NCBI GenBank assembly: GCA_964353335.1
Contig: CAYGVI010000001.1
Location: 1 to 64,000, forward strand
Reading direction: 5' to 3'
DNA length: 64,000 bases
Origin: JAWAAW01 sp964353335
GTDB lineage: Archaea > Nanobdellota > Nanobdellia > Woesearchaeales > ARS49
Part shown: piece after piece, positions 52,596-60,862 of the stretch
Position numbering within the stretch: the stretch's first letter is position 1
How the letters are laid out: every line of letters begins with the position of its first letter
Position numbers and translations under genes: made by a program
The notes under the pieces: generated by a model
Seen by the model: the letters and a program-made list of their open reading frames with translations, nothing else
Told to the model about the DNA's origin: nothing
Databases searched by the model: none

Positions 52596-52613
52596 ACAGT
52601 TTCGTTTTAAGGG

Positions 52614-52949
52614 TTATCCTGAGCCGTTAGTATCCTCATAATGGCGTAGTGAGGCGTCATAAATAGCGCCGAGGTCCCTTGTGGGCCTGTGCGGCTTTCC
52701 GCAAATGTTCACACTGCCTTGCGGTATTACATGATATGCACGTTCAACATGGCACGCAAGGCAATATTTTCCTGTGAACTTTGCCAGCTTTTCAGGATAC
52801 CCATCATTGCAAGCAGTGCAGGCTGCAAGTTTTTTCCAGTCTGGCTTTCTGAATGTCGCAAGAAGCTCCCTTAATTTTGTGTCAAGAGTGACCTGCCTAG
52901 GGTCAATATACACAAAAGACCTTTTTCTTGTATGCTTTCCCCCACTCAC
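52614..52949 (-). CDS. Zinc-ribbon protein of unknown function, 111 aa
   Basis: Soluble basic protein with two knuckles, CTAC (Cys44/47) and CLACH (Cys63/66, His67), plus Cys83 and His87 (ICGKPHRP), which together suit one or two zinc sites. The first 40 residues include two positive patches. The start is GTG at 52949, chosen because AGGTGA ends about 7 nt upstream and TTTATAAT is near 52984-52991. Small archaeal zinc ribbons often bind RNA, DNA or the transcription apparatus. No specific assignment is possible. Confidence 0.78.
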   Translation of the reverse strand: MSGGKHTRKRSFVYIDPRQVTLDTKLRELLATFRKPDWKKLAACTACNDGYPEKLAKFTGKYCLACHVERAYHVIPQGSVNICGKPHRPTRDLGAIYDASLRHYEDTNGSG

Positions 52950-53035
52950 TATGTCTTCACCTGAAACAGCAAGCGCAGGGGTTATTATAAAGCTTTTGGG
53001 GAAAAATTCTTATACCCCTATACGACGAGAGGGGC

Positions 53036-53680
53036 ATGCGCATTACTTGGCTTGGGCACGCAACGTTTTTGGTTGAGACAGGGGTTTTCACAATATATAT
53101 TGACCCTTACCTTGACCCTTTTTCCACTGTGCGGCTGCCAAAGGCAAACATCATACTTATCTCGCACTGGCACCCTGACCACTGCACAAGGGAAAGCGTC
53201 ATGAAGCTGATGACTGATGAGACAATAATCATTGGCACCCCTGATGTTGCGCGCGAGTTCAATGGCTGTATCACAATGAATGCCGGAGACAAGAGGAAGA
53301 TTGGAGACCTTTTGATAAGGGCAATGCCTGCGAGGACAATGCATCCCAGGGGCGGGCATGAGGAAGAGGGCTTTGTGATAGGATTTATTGTCGAGAACGA
53401 GAACAAGAAATTGTATTACACCTCTGACACAGACCCGTTGCCTGAAATGATTGGCTTGGCTCCTGATGTTGTCCTGATTCCTGTTGGCGGCAGCACGACT
53501 ATGGGTCCTGAAGAGGCAGCAAAGGCAGTGCACGCAATGCAGGCAAAAATAGCAATTCCCACGCACTGGGGCACTATTACAGGAACACACGATGACGCAG
53601 AACTGTTTAAGGAATACCTTGAGCGCGAGAGCGAGCACAAAGTTGTTATACTTGAGCCAGGGGAAATGATGGAAATATGA
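53036..53680 (+). CDS. UPF0173-type metallo-beta-lactamase-fold hydrolase
   Basis: 214 aa, the full length of the UPF0173/UlaG-like group. The metal motif HWHPDH is at 44-49, with further ligands in GHEEEGFVIGF, YYTSDTD and PTHWGT. The substrate is unknown for most family members. A TTCTTATACC box 20-30 nt upstream and GAGAGGGG just before the ATG both support the start. The next gene overlaps its stop (ATGA), so this is the first gene of a three-gene operon. Confidence 0.9.
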   Translation: MRITWLGHATFLVETGVFTIYIDPYLDPFSTVRLPKANIILISHWHPDHCTRESVMKLMTDETIIIGTPDVAREFNGCITMNAGDKRKIGDLLIRAMPARTMHPRGGHEEEGFVIGFIVENENKKLYYTSDTDPLPEMIGLAPDVVLIPVGGSTTMGPEEAAKAVHAMQAKIAIPTHWGTITGTHDDAELFKEYLERESEHKVVILEPGEMMEI

Positions 53681-54534
53681 TGAAAAAGAAACAATTCTAT
53701 GTCGGAGGGCAGGCTTTGATTGAAGGCGTGATGATGAAGACGCCTAATTATGTTGGCGCTGCTGCAAGGACTCCAAAAGGCAAAATAGTAACAACCAAAA
53801 AGAGGCACATCTCACTCACGCAGAAATCAGTTTTCCTGAGGCTGCCATTTATCCGCGGGATTATTTTCCTTGGCGAAATGATGGTTATTGGGGTAAAGAT
53901 GCTCAACTGGAGCGCTGACCAGCAGGCAAACAAGAAAGAGGAAAAGCTGACAGCGTGGGAAACAAGCTTCGCACTTCTGCTATCGCTTGCACTCACAATT
54001 GTGCTGTTTGTCATCGCGCCGTATTATCTTGCAAGGATTTTCACAACAACGCGCGAGATTTTGTTCAATCTTATTGACGGTGCATTCCGAGTGCTTATCT
54101 TTATCGCGTATTTGTGGTTTATCGGCTTGTTCAAGGATGTCAAGAGAATGTACCAGTACCATGGCGCAGAGCACATGACAGTCCACTGCCACGAAGCAGG
54201 ATACAAGCTGACTCCTGAAAATGTGAAGAAGTATTCGCCTGTGCACCCGCGCTGTGGCACAAGTTTGCTTATGTTTGTCATCATCGCGAGCATACTGCTG
54301 TTTTCTGTTGTCAGGGACCCAAGATGGTTTGTCAATGTTCCGCTGAGAATACTGCTGATTCCTGTCATCGCAGGCATATCATACGAGCTTTTGAAGCTAA
54401 GCGCAAAGTGGCCTAACTTCATAATTTTCAGGATAATAATGCAGCCAGGGCTCTGGGCGCAGAAGATAACCACGAGAAAGCCGCACAAGGACCAGATTGA
54501 GGTCGCGATAGCTGCATTAAAGCAGGTGATTTAA
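53677..54534 (+). CDS. DUF1385 (YqhQ-like) membrane protein
   Basis: 285 aa. The start ATG at 53677 overlaps the upstream stop; ATG 53680 is equally possible. Family hallmarks are GGQALIEGVMMK at the N-terminus, a YHGAEHMTVHCHE motif near 165-178, and LTPENVKKYSPVHPRCGTS. The His, Glu and Cys residues of the last two look like a metal site. About four membrane helices flank this motif. The family is described as predicted metal-dependent, without a proven reaction. It is translationally linked to the neighbouring 63-residue membrane protein (TAATG overlap). Confidence 0.9.
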   Translation: MMKKKQFYVGGQALIEGVMMKTPNYVGAAARTPKGKIVTTKKRHISLTQKSVFLRLPFIRGIIFLGEMMVIGVKMLNWSADQQANKKEEKLTAWETSFALLLSLALTIVLFVIAPYYLARIFTTTREILFNLIDGAFRVLIFIAYLWFIGLFKDVKRMYQYHGAEHMTVHCHEAGYKLTPENVKKYSPVHPRCGTSLLMFVIIASILLFSVVRDPRWFVNVPLRILLIPVIAGISYELLKLSAKWPNFIIFRIIMQPGLWAQKITTRKPHKDQIEVAIAALKQVI

Positions 54535-54725
54535 TGGGAAAAGCAGCCAAAATACTTGCGATTGCAACAGCAATAGTCCTTGTTGCCTCACTTACCATGG
54601 TTGCGCTCGGCATGATGACCTGGCGGTTTTTCTGGGTGGTTGCGATAGTAGCCGCAATCATCGCACATTACGGCATTCCAAAACTGGTTGGACCAAAGAA
54701 AGAGCCTGAATTGTGGGAGAAATAA
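54534..54725 (+). CDS. Small membrane protein, 63 aa
   Basis: Two membrane helices (about 6-26 and 32-48) joined by MTWRF, with a short hydrophilic tail GPKKEPELWEK. Its start codon shares the A of the DUF1385 stop (TAATG), so it is translated by coupling. It may be a small partner of the DUF1385 protein. No family recognised. Confidence 0.75.
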   Translation: MGKAAKILAIATAIVLVASLTMVALGMMTWRFFWVVAIVAAIIAHYGIPKLVGPKKEPELWEK

Positions 54726-54735
54726 GCAAATAATT

Positions 54736-54807
54736 CAACCTTGCCGAGAGTCGAACCCGGGTCATTGGGACCGGAACCCAAAAGTCTGTCCACTAGCATA
54801 CAGGGGC
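54736..54807 (-). tRNA. tRNA-Arg (anticodon CCG), irregular, possible pseudogene
   Basis: On the minus strand the anticodon arm is perfect: TTGGG-TTCCGGT-CCCAA, anticodon CCG at 54772-54774. The T arm (CCGGG-TTCGACT-CTCGG) pairs fully with one G-U. The acceptor stem is poor: 5' GCCCCTG against 3' CAAGGTT gives four Watson-Crick pairs, one G-U and two mismatches. The D stem also pairs weakly. A TTAAAATA box at 54831-54838 lies 24-31 nt upstream, correct for its own promoter. It is either a divergent functional tRNA or one recently decayed at its 3' end. No CCA is encoded. Confidence 0.6.
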
Positions 54808-54841
54808 AATGGAAATAAACAGAATGGTGGTATTTTAAGGT

Positions 54842-55177
54842 TTATACGCGGGACTTTACGTAATGTACATCATTTTCAAGGTGGTCTGTGCGGGCTTTCA
54901 AAGAGCCGACATCAGTCTTAAGCACACCGACATCTGTTTTCAGAACTCCCACATCTAACTTAAGCGTGCGTATATCGCCAATAATCCTCTCAAAAAATGT
55001 GCCTGCGCTGAAAATGGCAATAACCACTGGAAACAGCTCAATCCACAATGGCGTTTTTATGACGCCAAATGACTTAAGAAGGTACCAGACAAAGAGCAAT
55101 GCCAAGGACGTCCAGAATATGCCCTCATACACCTTGTTGCGAAATTCCATTTGTTCCACAGTCAGTTCCTTTGGCAT
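54842..55177 (-). CDS. Membrane protein with C-terminal coiled coil, 111 aa
   Basis: The frame opens at 55288, but the ATG at 55177 is preferred because a GATATAAAC box lies about 27 nt upstream. Two membrane helices (about 20-37 and 46-62) are followed by a coiled coil with exact heptads (LKTDVGVLKTDVGSLK). The DNA behind this is a 21-bp repeat of three units at 54908-54970. Function unknown. The layout (two helices, then a cytoplasmic coil) suggests an oligomeric membrane adaptor. Confidence 0.68.
   Translation of the reverse strand: MPKELTVEQMEFRNKVYEGIFWTSLALLFVWYLLKSFGVIKTPLWIELFPVVIAIFSAGTFFERIIGDIRTLKLDVGVLKTDVGVLKTDVGSLKARTDHLENDVHYVKSRV
54908..54970 (-). repeat. Three 21-bp repeats encoding coiled-coil heptad pairs
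   Basis: Units start at 54908, 54929 and 54950. Plus-strand units share [GC]ACATC at the start and TTAAG or TTCAG in the middle. Each encodes seven residues ending one coil turn, so gain or loss of a unit keeps the frame and only changes coil length. Confidence 0.7.
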
Positions 55178-55476
55178 AAACATCAGGAAGATGCTTCTGT
55201 TTATATCTTTTTCGACGACAAAACCGGAAAGTTTCCGGATTGCAGTGAATAAATCACGGCAGGGATGGAAAAAATGCGAAAATAGCACAATTAACTGAAA
55301 AAATCACGGCAAAAACGCAAAAATTCCGGCATAAAACCGACATCCCCGACGGGCTAAAACGCTTGTTTTCGGGCTTTATAAGGGCTATAACCCCATTTTA
55401 CAATGCAAAGATTTATATACCTCCCGCAGGTTTTTATCATTAGGATTTGAGGGCGTTTTTACGACGATAACTTAAC
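55178..55476. promoter_or_regulatory. gyrB upstream region with palindrome, spaced repeats and TATA
   Basis: No gene is supported in this 299-bp gap. A perfect palindrome CCGGAAA-G-TTTCCGG lies at 55224-55238. A 16-bp direct repeat TGAAWAAATCACGGCA (W = T then A) occurs at 55246-55261 and 55296-55311, exactly 50 bp apart. An AAAAC-GCTT-GTTTT hairpin and a GGG-CTATAA-CCC element follow. ATTTATATAC at 55411-55420 is the best TATA box for gyrB and would leave a leader of some 35 nt. The repeats may be regulator sites; no regulator is known. Confidence 0.5.
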
Positions 55477-58400
55477 ATGGCAGACACACCTGCGCACGAA
55501 CACCAGTCATATGGGGCAAAGGAAATCCAGGTACTTGAAGGGCTGGAAGCAGTCAGAAGGCGCCCTGGAATGTTCATTGGCTCAACTGATTCGCGTGGAA
55601 TGCACCACCTGGCTTATGAGGCGATTGACAACAGCATTGACGAGGCTTTGGCAGGGTTTTGCACAGGAGTCACGGTAATAATACACAAAGACGGATATCT
55701 CAGCGTGATGGACAATGGACGGGGAATTCCAGTTGACAAGCACGCAAAATTCAACAAGTCAGCGCTTATTGTCGTTCTAACTGTTTTGCACGCAGGAGGA
55801 AAGTTTGACCGCAATGTTTACAAGGTCTCTGGCGGGCTGCACGGAGTGGGTATTTCTGTCACGACAGCTTTGTCTGAGCACTTGATTGCAGAAGTAAGGC
55901 GCGATGGCAAGCTCTACCGCGTTGAACTGCGAAAAGGCATCCCGACCACAGATGACGCAATTGTTGTCGGACCTGCAGAAGGGACAGGGACAATGGTCAA
56001 GTTCATCCCTGACTTCACAATAATGGAGAAAAGCGAGTGGAACTTTGACACTCTCGCTGCAAGGCTCCGCGAGCTCGCATTCCTTAACAAAGGCGTTGAG
56101 ATTAAGCTGATTGACGAAAGGACAGAAAAAGAGGCAGTGTTCAAGTATGACGGCGGAATCAAGAGCTTTGTCGAGCATTTGAACAAGGGCAAGCAGACAC
56201 TGCACCCTGTGTTTTACTTTGAAAAGCAAGAAGGCAACTACACTGTTGAAGCAGCACTGCAGTACACAACTGATTATTCTGAAACTGTTTTCGCTTTCGC
56301 AAACAACATCAACACACACGAGGGCGGAACACACCTTTCAGGATTCAAGACAGCACTCACAAGGACAATCAACAAGTATGCTGAAAAGCACAAACTGCTT
56401 GACAAGGACATTGCTTTGTCAAGCGAAGACGTGCGCGAAGGCTTGACCGCAATTATTTCAGTCAAGGTGCCTGACCCGCAGTTTGAAGGGCAGACAAAGA
56501 CAAAGCTCGGCAACAGCGAGGTAAAAGGGCTTGTTGACTCAATCGTCAGCGAAAAGCTTGGGGATTTCTTTGAGGAAAACCCGTCTGCGATAAGGGCGAT
56601 TGTCGGCAAGTGCATGGAAGCTGCAAGGGCGCGCGAGGCAGCGAGAAAGGCCCGCGAGCTTGTCCGCAGAAAAGGAGCTCTTGAAACAGGAATGCTTCCA
56701 GGAAAGCTCGCTGACTGCTCATCAAACGAGCCTACAAAGTGCGAAATGTACCTTGTGGAAGGCGATTCGGCAGGAGGCTGCTTTTCGGGCGATACTAAAA
56801 TCGCTTTGACCGACGGAAGGAATATCACGTTCAAGGAGCTTGTTGAAGAACACAAAGCGGGCAAAGAACACTTCTGCTATACAATTATGCATGATGGCAG
56901 GATTGGGATACAAAGAGTTGAACATCCGCGAAAAACAAAACAAAATGCGGAGGTCATCAAGATAATCCTTGACACCGATGAGGAGATTGTCTGCACCCCT
57001 AATCATTTGTTTATGTTGCGCGACGGCACGTACAAACCTGCAAAGGAGCTTGCAAAACACGATTCATTAATGCCTTTGAACAGGCAGGTCTCAAGGAAAG
57101 GAAAACGAATCACGATTGAAGGATATGAACTCGTGTTTGATCCAAAAGAAATGCGATGGATGTTCACTCATCTGCTTGCAGACGATTACAACCTCAGAAA
57201 CGGAATCTATGAGGAGCTTGGCGACCACAGGCACCACAAGGATTTCAACAAGATTAACAATAACCCGTCCAATATTTGCAGGCTCAGCAAGGAAGAGCAC
57301 CTCGCCCTTCACCGTGCGCTTGCTGAAAAGACCCTGCGGAGGGAGGACGTTCTTGATAAACTGCGTGCGCTCAGACAAACCCCCGCATTTAGGGAGAAAA
57401 TCCGCCAAAAAATGACCCTAATGAAAGATGAACTGAGTAAGCGCGCCAAAGCACAATGGGAAAATGAAGCGTATAAGCAGTATATGGTTGAGAAGTTCCT
57501 CCAGTTTTACGCATCCAATGCTGAATATCGCAAGAAATCTCACGCAATCCTTGCAAAAGCACAAAAGGAATACTGGTCATCTGCTGACAACAGGGAAAAA
57601 CAGGCACAGCTGGTGAGAGAACACTTTGCGAAACATCCTGAAAAGAGGAAACTGCTGTCTGAAAATGCCAAAGAACAATGGAATGATGCGGATTTGCGGC
57701 GATGGAGAAGCAGGCAGACACAAAAACAGTGGACGCCTGAATTCAGGGCCAAAAGAAGAGAGGCGTATAACCAAACGTATTTCAAACACACAATCAGGCT
57801 CCTTAGAATGATTTATGACAAAAAGCAAAAGATAGATGTTCCTGAGTTTGAGCAGACTCGCAAAGCAGCCAAAAACAAGAATGTACTCTCGTACCCGACC
57901 TTCCTTGAAAGATTCTTTGCAAATGATGAGAACAAGCTGCGCGAAGCGGTAATGAACTACAATCACAAAATAAAGACAATAATCCCCCTGGCCGAGCGTA
58001 TGGACGTCTATGACCTGGAAGTGCCTGGCACAAACAATTTTGCACTTGCATCAGGAGTATTTGTCCACAACAGCGCAAAACAAGGCCGCAACCGCGAATT
58101 CCAGGCGATTCTTCCATTGCGAGGAAAGATAATCAATGTCGAAAAAGCAAGGCTCGTGAAGGTCTTGCTGAACAATGAAATCGCTTCAATGATAACCGCG
58201 ATCGGGGCAGGAATAGGCGAGGAATTTGACATTTCAAAATTGCGATATCACAGGATAATAATCATGACAGACGCTGACGTTGACGGACACCACATCGCGT
58301 GCCTGCTTTTGACATTCTTTTACAGGCAGATGCCCCAGCTCATACAAAACGGGCATGTCTATCTTGCACAGCCGCCATTGTTCAGGGTGGCAAAGGCAAA

Positions 58401-58683
58401 GAAAGAAGCTTATGCTTACGCAGAGGAAGAGCGCGACAAGCTTGTCAAGGAATTTGGAGAGGAAGGGGTTTCTGTCCAGCGCTACAAGGGGCTTGGAGAA
58501 ATGAACCCCAAGCAGCTGTGGGAGACAACAATGAACCCTGAAAACAGGATTCTCAAGCAGGTCGTGATAGAGGACGCTGTCGCAGCAGACGAAATATTCA
58601 GAGTCCTTATGGGCGAGGAAGTCGAGCCCAGAAAGGAATTCATAATGCAGCACGCAAAGGAAGTCAAAGAGCTGGACGTCTAA
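55477..58683 (+). CDS. gyrB: DNA gyrase subunit B with in-frame intein
   Basis: The host protein without the intein is 637 aa, the usual GyrB size. ATPase domain: EAIDNSIDEA, DNGRGIPV and GGLHGVG. Transducer domain follows. The TOPRIM domain has EGDSAGG/SAKQGR split by the intein, and TDADVDGHH for Mg. The C-terminus is the short GyrB tail (RYKGLGEMNPKQLWETTMNPE). With GyrA it introduces negative supercoils. GyrA is not in this window. Gyrase in archaea is held to be of bacterial origin. The stop overlaps by 4 nt the convergent radical SAM gene. Confidence 0.97.
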   Translation: MADTPAHEHQSYGAKEIQVLEGLEAVRRRPGMFIGSTDSRGMHHLAYEAIDNSIDEALAGFCTGVTVIIHKDGYLSVMDNGRGIPVDKHAKFNKSALIVVLTVLHAGGKFDRNVYKVSGGLHGVGISVTTALSEHLIAEVRRDGKLYRVELRKGIPTTDDAIVVGPAEGTGTMVKFIPDFTIMEKSEWNFDTLAARLRELAFLNKGVEIKLIDERTEKEAVFKYDGGIKSFVEHLNKGKQTLHPVFYFEKQEGNYTVEAALQYTTDYSETVFAFANNINTHEGGTHLSGFKTALTRTINKYAEKHKLLDKDIALSSEDVREGLTAIISVKVPDPQFEGQTKTKLGNSEVKGLVDSIVSEKLGDFFEENPSAIRAIVGKCMEAARAREAARKARELVRRKGALETGMLPGKLADCSSNEPTKCEMYLVEGDSAGGCFSGDTKIALTDGRNITFKELVEEHKAGKEHFCYTIMHDGRIGIQRVEHPRKTKQNAEVIKIILDTDEEIVCTPNHLFMLRDGTYKPAKELAKHDSLMPLNRQVSRKGKRITIEGYELVFDPKEMRWMFTHLLADDYNLRNGIYEELGDHRHHKDFNKINNNPSNICRLSKEEHLALHRALAEKTLRREDVLDKLRALRQTPAFREKIRQKMTLMKDELSKRAKAQWENEAYKQYMVEKFLQFYASNAEYRKKSHAILAKAQKEYWSSADNREKQAQLVREHFAKHPEKRKLLSENAKEQWNDADLRRWRSRQTQKQWTPEFRAKRREAYNQTYFKHTIRLLRMIYDKKQKIDVPEFEQTRKAAKNKNVLSYPTFLERFFANDENKLREAVMNYNHKIKTIIPLAERMDVYDLEVPGTNNFALASGVFVHNSAKQGRNREFQAILPLRGKIINVEKARLVKVLLNNEIASMITAIGAGIGEEFDISKLRYHRIIIMTDADVDGHHIACLLLTFFYRQMPQLIQNGHVYLAQPPLFRVAKAKKEAYAYAEEERDKLVKEFGEEGVSVQRYKGLGEMNPKQLWETTMNPENRILKQVVIEDAVAADEIFRVLMGEEVEPRKEFIMQHAKEVKELDV
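56779..58071 (+). mobile_element. GyrB intein with HNH homing endonuclease (431 aa)
   Basis: Codons 435-865 of gyrB, inserted in the TOPRIM motif EGDSAGG/S. Splicing residues are intact: Cys435 first (CFSGDTKIAL), block B TPNHLF, block F DVYDLEVPGTNNFALASG, terminal His-Asn (864-865) and Ser as next host residue. The central part carries an HNH-type nuclease motif (HHKDFNKINNNPSNI followed by EEHLALH). A charged helical stretch follows with four Trp-centred repeats (AQWENEAY, EYWSSADNRE, EQWNDADLRR, KQWTPEFRAK) like NUMOD-type DNA-binding modules. No LAGLIDADG motif is seen. It is probably still able to splice, and perhaps to home. Confidence 0.9.
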
Positions 58684-60638
58684 GCGTCAGATGTCTGTGA
58701 AACAATTGAGCGCATGACGCGCTCATAATGCGCAGACTTTACACCCGACTCAAATGCGCGGACAAGATGCACGCCTGGAAAACGGCATAATTCCATCTTT
58801 GTGCGCAGATAATTCCGTGCAGTCTCATAAACACCCTTAACATCCTCAGAAGAAGCCCTTCCTGCATTAAAGCGTTCCCTGATTCCCCTGATATAATCAG
58901 AAATATTCTGCAAGCTCTTTTCGGGCGTAACCCTGATAAGGTAATCGTGCGCGTGGTCTATGCACCGCGCAAATAAAGAAACAGGTTCCTTGGCTGAGTC
59001 TATCAGCACTTGCCCGCGGCAATCATCCAGCACGCCTGACAGCTTTTTTGCCTCGCGTTTAGCCGACAGATAGTCCTGCCTGTCCATTGCGAACGCATCC
59101 GTAAGCAAACGGAAATAATTATGGTCAAAGCGCTTAATGCCCAGCTGCCAGATGGAGAGCACTGCTGCTTTGATGTAGGAAGGCTCAAAATGGTCCTGGG
59201 CAAAGATGTGGGGCTGAACCCGTTTTAATTCGTCCCTCGCCCGCCGGTAAGATTCTGCAGGATGGAACAGCGCTTTCAGAATTTCGTGGATGCCCTGCCG
59301 CATTTCTTTCTGCGTCATGTGTTTTGGCTTGAATTGAATGTCATCATCAGTATTATTGCCTGAAAATTCCGCATTCACAATCCTGCCCTCTTCCTTTAAC
59401 CTCTGGTACACGGGCGTGTATGGCATGGGGGTGAGCATGCCGGTCATGGCAGTGAAGATGCCATGGTCCTTGACAAAACGGATAATATTTTTCGCAGTAA
59501 GGGGAGTGTCAGTATCATTGCCAAAAATAAATCCAGCATACACTTCCATGCCCGCGCTTTGAATCTTGCGCACGGTTTCAGGGATATCAACAAGGATGTT
59601 TTGCTTTTTATTCATCCCCTTAAGCGCGTCCCTGTCAGGATTCTCAATACCAAGGAAGACAGCATTGAATCCCGCGCGCTTCATCTTGGTAATCAAATAC
59701 TCGAGCCGCGGGGCGCCAATATCAACACTGGCCTGGGTGTAAAACGCGAATGAATAATCATGTTTTCGCTGAAACTCAGTCATGACATCAAGGATTGCTG
59801 AAATTGCATCCGGATTGCCGACAAAATTATCATCAACTGTAAAGACGCTGCCCCTGTGCCCTGTTGCATATATTGCTTCAAGTTCCCCGCGGACCGCTTC
59901 CAGCGGTTTTGGCCTGGTAAAACCGCCGTTAAACTGGATGATGTCGCAGAAATCGCACCTGAAAGGACAGCCGAGGGTTGTCTGAATGGTTAATGCGCGG
60001 TAATTTTTGACATCAAGCAGGTCCCACCTCGGCGGACGCGCCTGCTCCACAGGCTTGAAGATGGACCGGTCATTGAGGTATCTTCGCGACCCTGGTGTTT
60101 CATTCGCCACCGCCTCCGGAATGAGAAGAATTGGCTGTCGGGGAGAATGCACCGGATTCCTATCCAGCAAGGAGTTAATCTCCCCAATCCAGTTATGCGC
60201 TTCGCCCCAAACAATGAGGTCAAGACCGTCATGAAGTATTTTGTCAGATTCTGCCTTTGGATTAAGGATTTGGCCGCGGTACGTTGAAGCCAACGGGCCG
60301 CCAAGCACCCATGGCGTGTCAAGCCCCTTCGCAGGACCGCTGAGAAGCTCAACAAGAGACCGCTTTTGTATGGACATCGCGCCGACAAAAACAGCATCCG
60401 CTTCCTGTATTTCCTTTCGCAAAACCCCTTTAGAGTGGGTGCCCACGTTCAAATCCAGCAGTTTAAAATCCCAATAATCAGGCATGTCAGCGGCAAAGGT
60501 AATCAGCCCCAAAGGGGGAAACGCTGCTTTTTTGTTTATGAAATGCATGATATACCGATAGCTCCAGAATGAATCATAAGGAAACTCGGGCGCAATAAGC
60601 AGCCCTTTTTTCCGCGGTTGGACCGGATTCCCTGCCAT
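58680..60638 (-). CDS. B12-binding-type radical SAM protein with DUF4070-like C-terminus
   Basis: 652 aa from the ATG at 60638; GTG 60644 is an alternative. TTTATAAA at 60661-60668 is 23-30 nt upstream. The N-terminal 200 residues resemble the cobalamin-binding domain (FPPLGLITFAA, WVLGGPLAS, IVWGEAH), though the canonical cobalamin His is not evident. The radical SAM core has CPFRCDFCD with Cys224, 228 and 231, then VDDNF and FLGIENP. The last 250 residues are of the DUF4070 type found with HpnP-like methylases. It probably alkylates or rearranges a lipid or cofactor; the substrate is unknown. No biosynthetic partner lies nearby. Confidence 0.88.
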   Translation of the reverse strand: MAGNPVQPRKKGLLIAPEFPYDSFWSYRYIMHFINKKAAFPPLGLITFAADMPDYWDFKLLDLNVGTHSKGVLRKEIQEADAVFVGAMSIQKRSLVELLSGPAKGLDTPWVLGGPLASTYRGQILNPKAESDKILHDGLDLIVWGEAHNWIGEINSLLDRNPVHSPRQPILLIPEAVANETPGSRRYLNDRSIFKPVEQARPPRWDLLDVKNYRALTIQTTLGCPFRCDFCDIIQFNGGFTRPKPLEAVRGELEAIYATGHRGSVFTVDDNFVGNPDAISAILDVMTEFQRKHDYSFAFYTQASVDIGAPRLEYLITKMKRAGFNAVFLGIENPDRDALKGMNKKQNILVDIPETVRKIQSAGMEVYAGFIFGNDTDTPLTAKNIIRFVKDHGIFTAMTGMLTPMPYTPVYQRLKEEGRIVNAEFSGNNTDDDIQFKPKHMTQKEMRQGIHEILKALFHPAESYRRARDELKRVQPHIFAQDHFEPSYIKAAVLSIWQLGIKRFDHNYFRLLTDAFAMDRQDYLSAKREAKKLSGVLDDCRGQVLIDSAKEPVSLFARCIDHAHDYLIRVTPEKSLQNISDYIRGIRERFNAGRASSEDVKGVYETARNYLRTKMELCRFPGVHLVRAFESGVKSAHYERVMRSIVSQTSDA

Positions 60639-60678
60639 ACTCACACTGCATAGTACTAGTTTTATAAACTTTTACATG

Positions 60679-60796
60679 TCGAAAACTGCTCTTGACTTAC
60701 GCTAAGGACGAGCAGTTTTCGAGCATGCTCAAGAACCATGAGCACGCTTGTACCGTCTGTAGTTCACACCACTCACTTTAGCGAGTGGTTCTTGAC
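60679..60796. repeat. Inverted-repeat-rich element between divergent promoters
   Basis: Stem I: TCGAAAACTGCTC (60679-60691) with its exact complement at 60710-60722, 18-nt loop. Stem II: TGCTCA (60726-60731) with TGAGCA (60739-60744). Stem III: ACCACTCAC (60768-60776) with GCGAGTGGT (60781-60789), one mismatch, TTTA loop. TCAAGAACCA (60729-60738) can also pair with TGGTTCTTGA (60786-60795), excluding stem III. TCTTGAC occurs at 60690 and again exactly 100 bp later at 60790. It could be a remnant of a small IS200/IS605-type palindromic element or a structured RNA. It contains no gene. Confidence 0.6.
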
Positions 60797-60833
60797 AATA
60801 AGCCGAAAACGTGACTCTGGATTCTTACAAACC

Positions 60834-60841
60834 TTTAAAAA
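60834..60841 (+). promoter_or_regulatory. TATA box of the prephenate dehydrogenase-like gene
   Basis: TTTAAAAA stands 22-29 nt before the ATG at 60863 and so decides that start over an in-frame ATG at 60842, which would sit on the box itself. Confidence 0.6.
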
Positions 60842-60862
60842 ATGCCTGCGGGTTACTTTCGC

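Noticed and set aside
55178..55288. Longer N-terminus for the coiled-coil membrane protein
   Set aside because: The extra 37 codons contain the palindrome and the TATA box and lack a ribosome site. The ATG at 55177 fits the promoter.
54888..55298. 136-residue plus-strand frame over the coiled-coil gene
   Set aside because: It is a shadow of the 21-bp repeats and the minus-strand gene, with no promoter or ribosome site.
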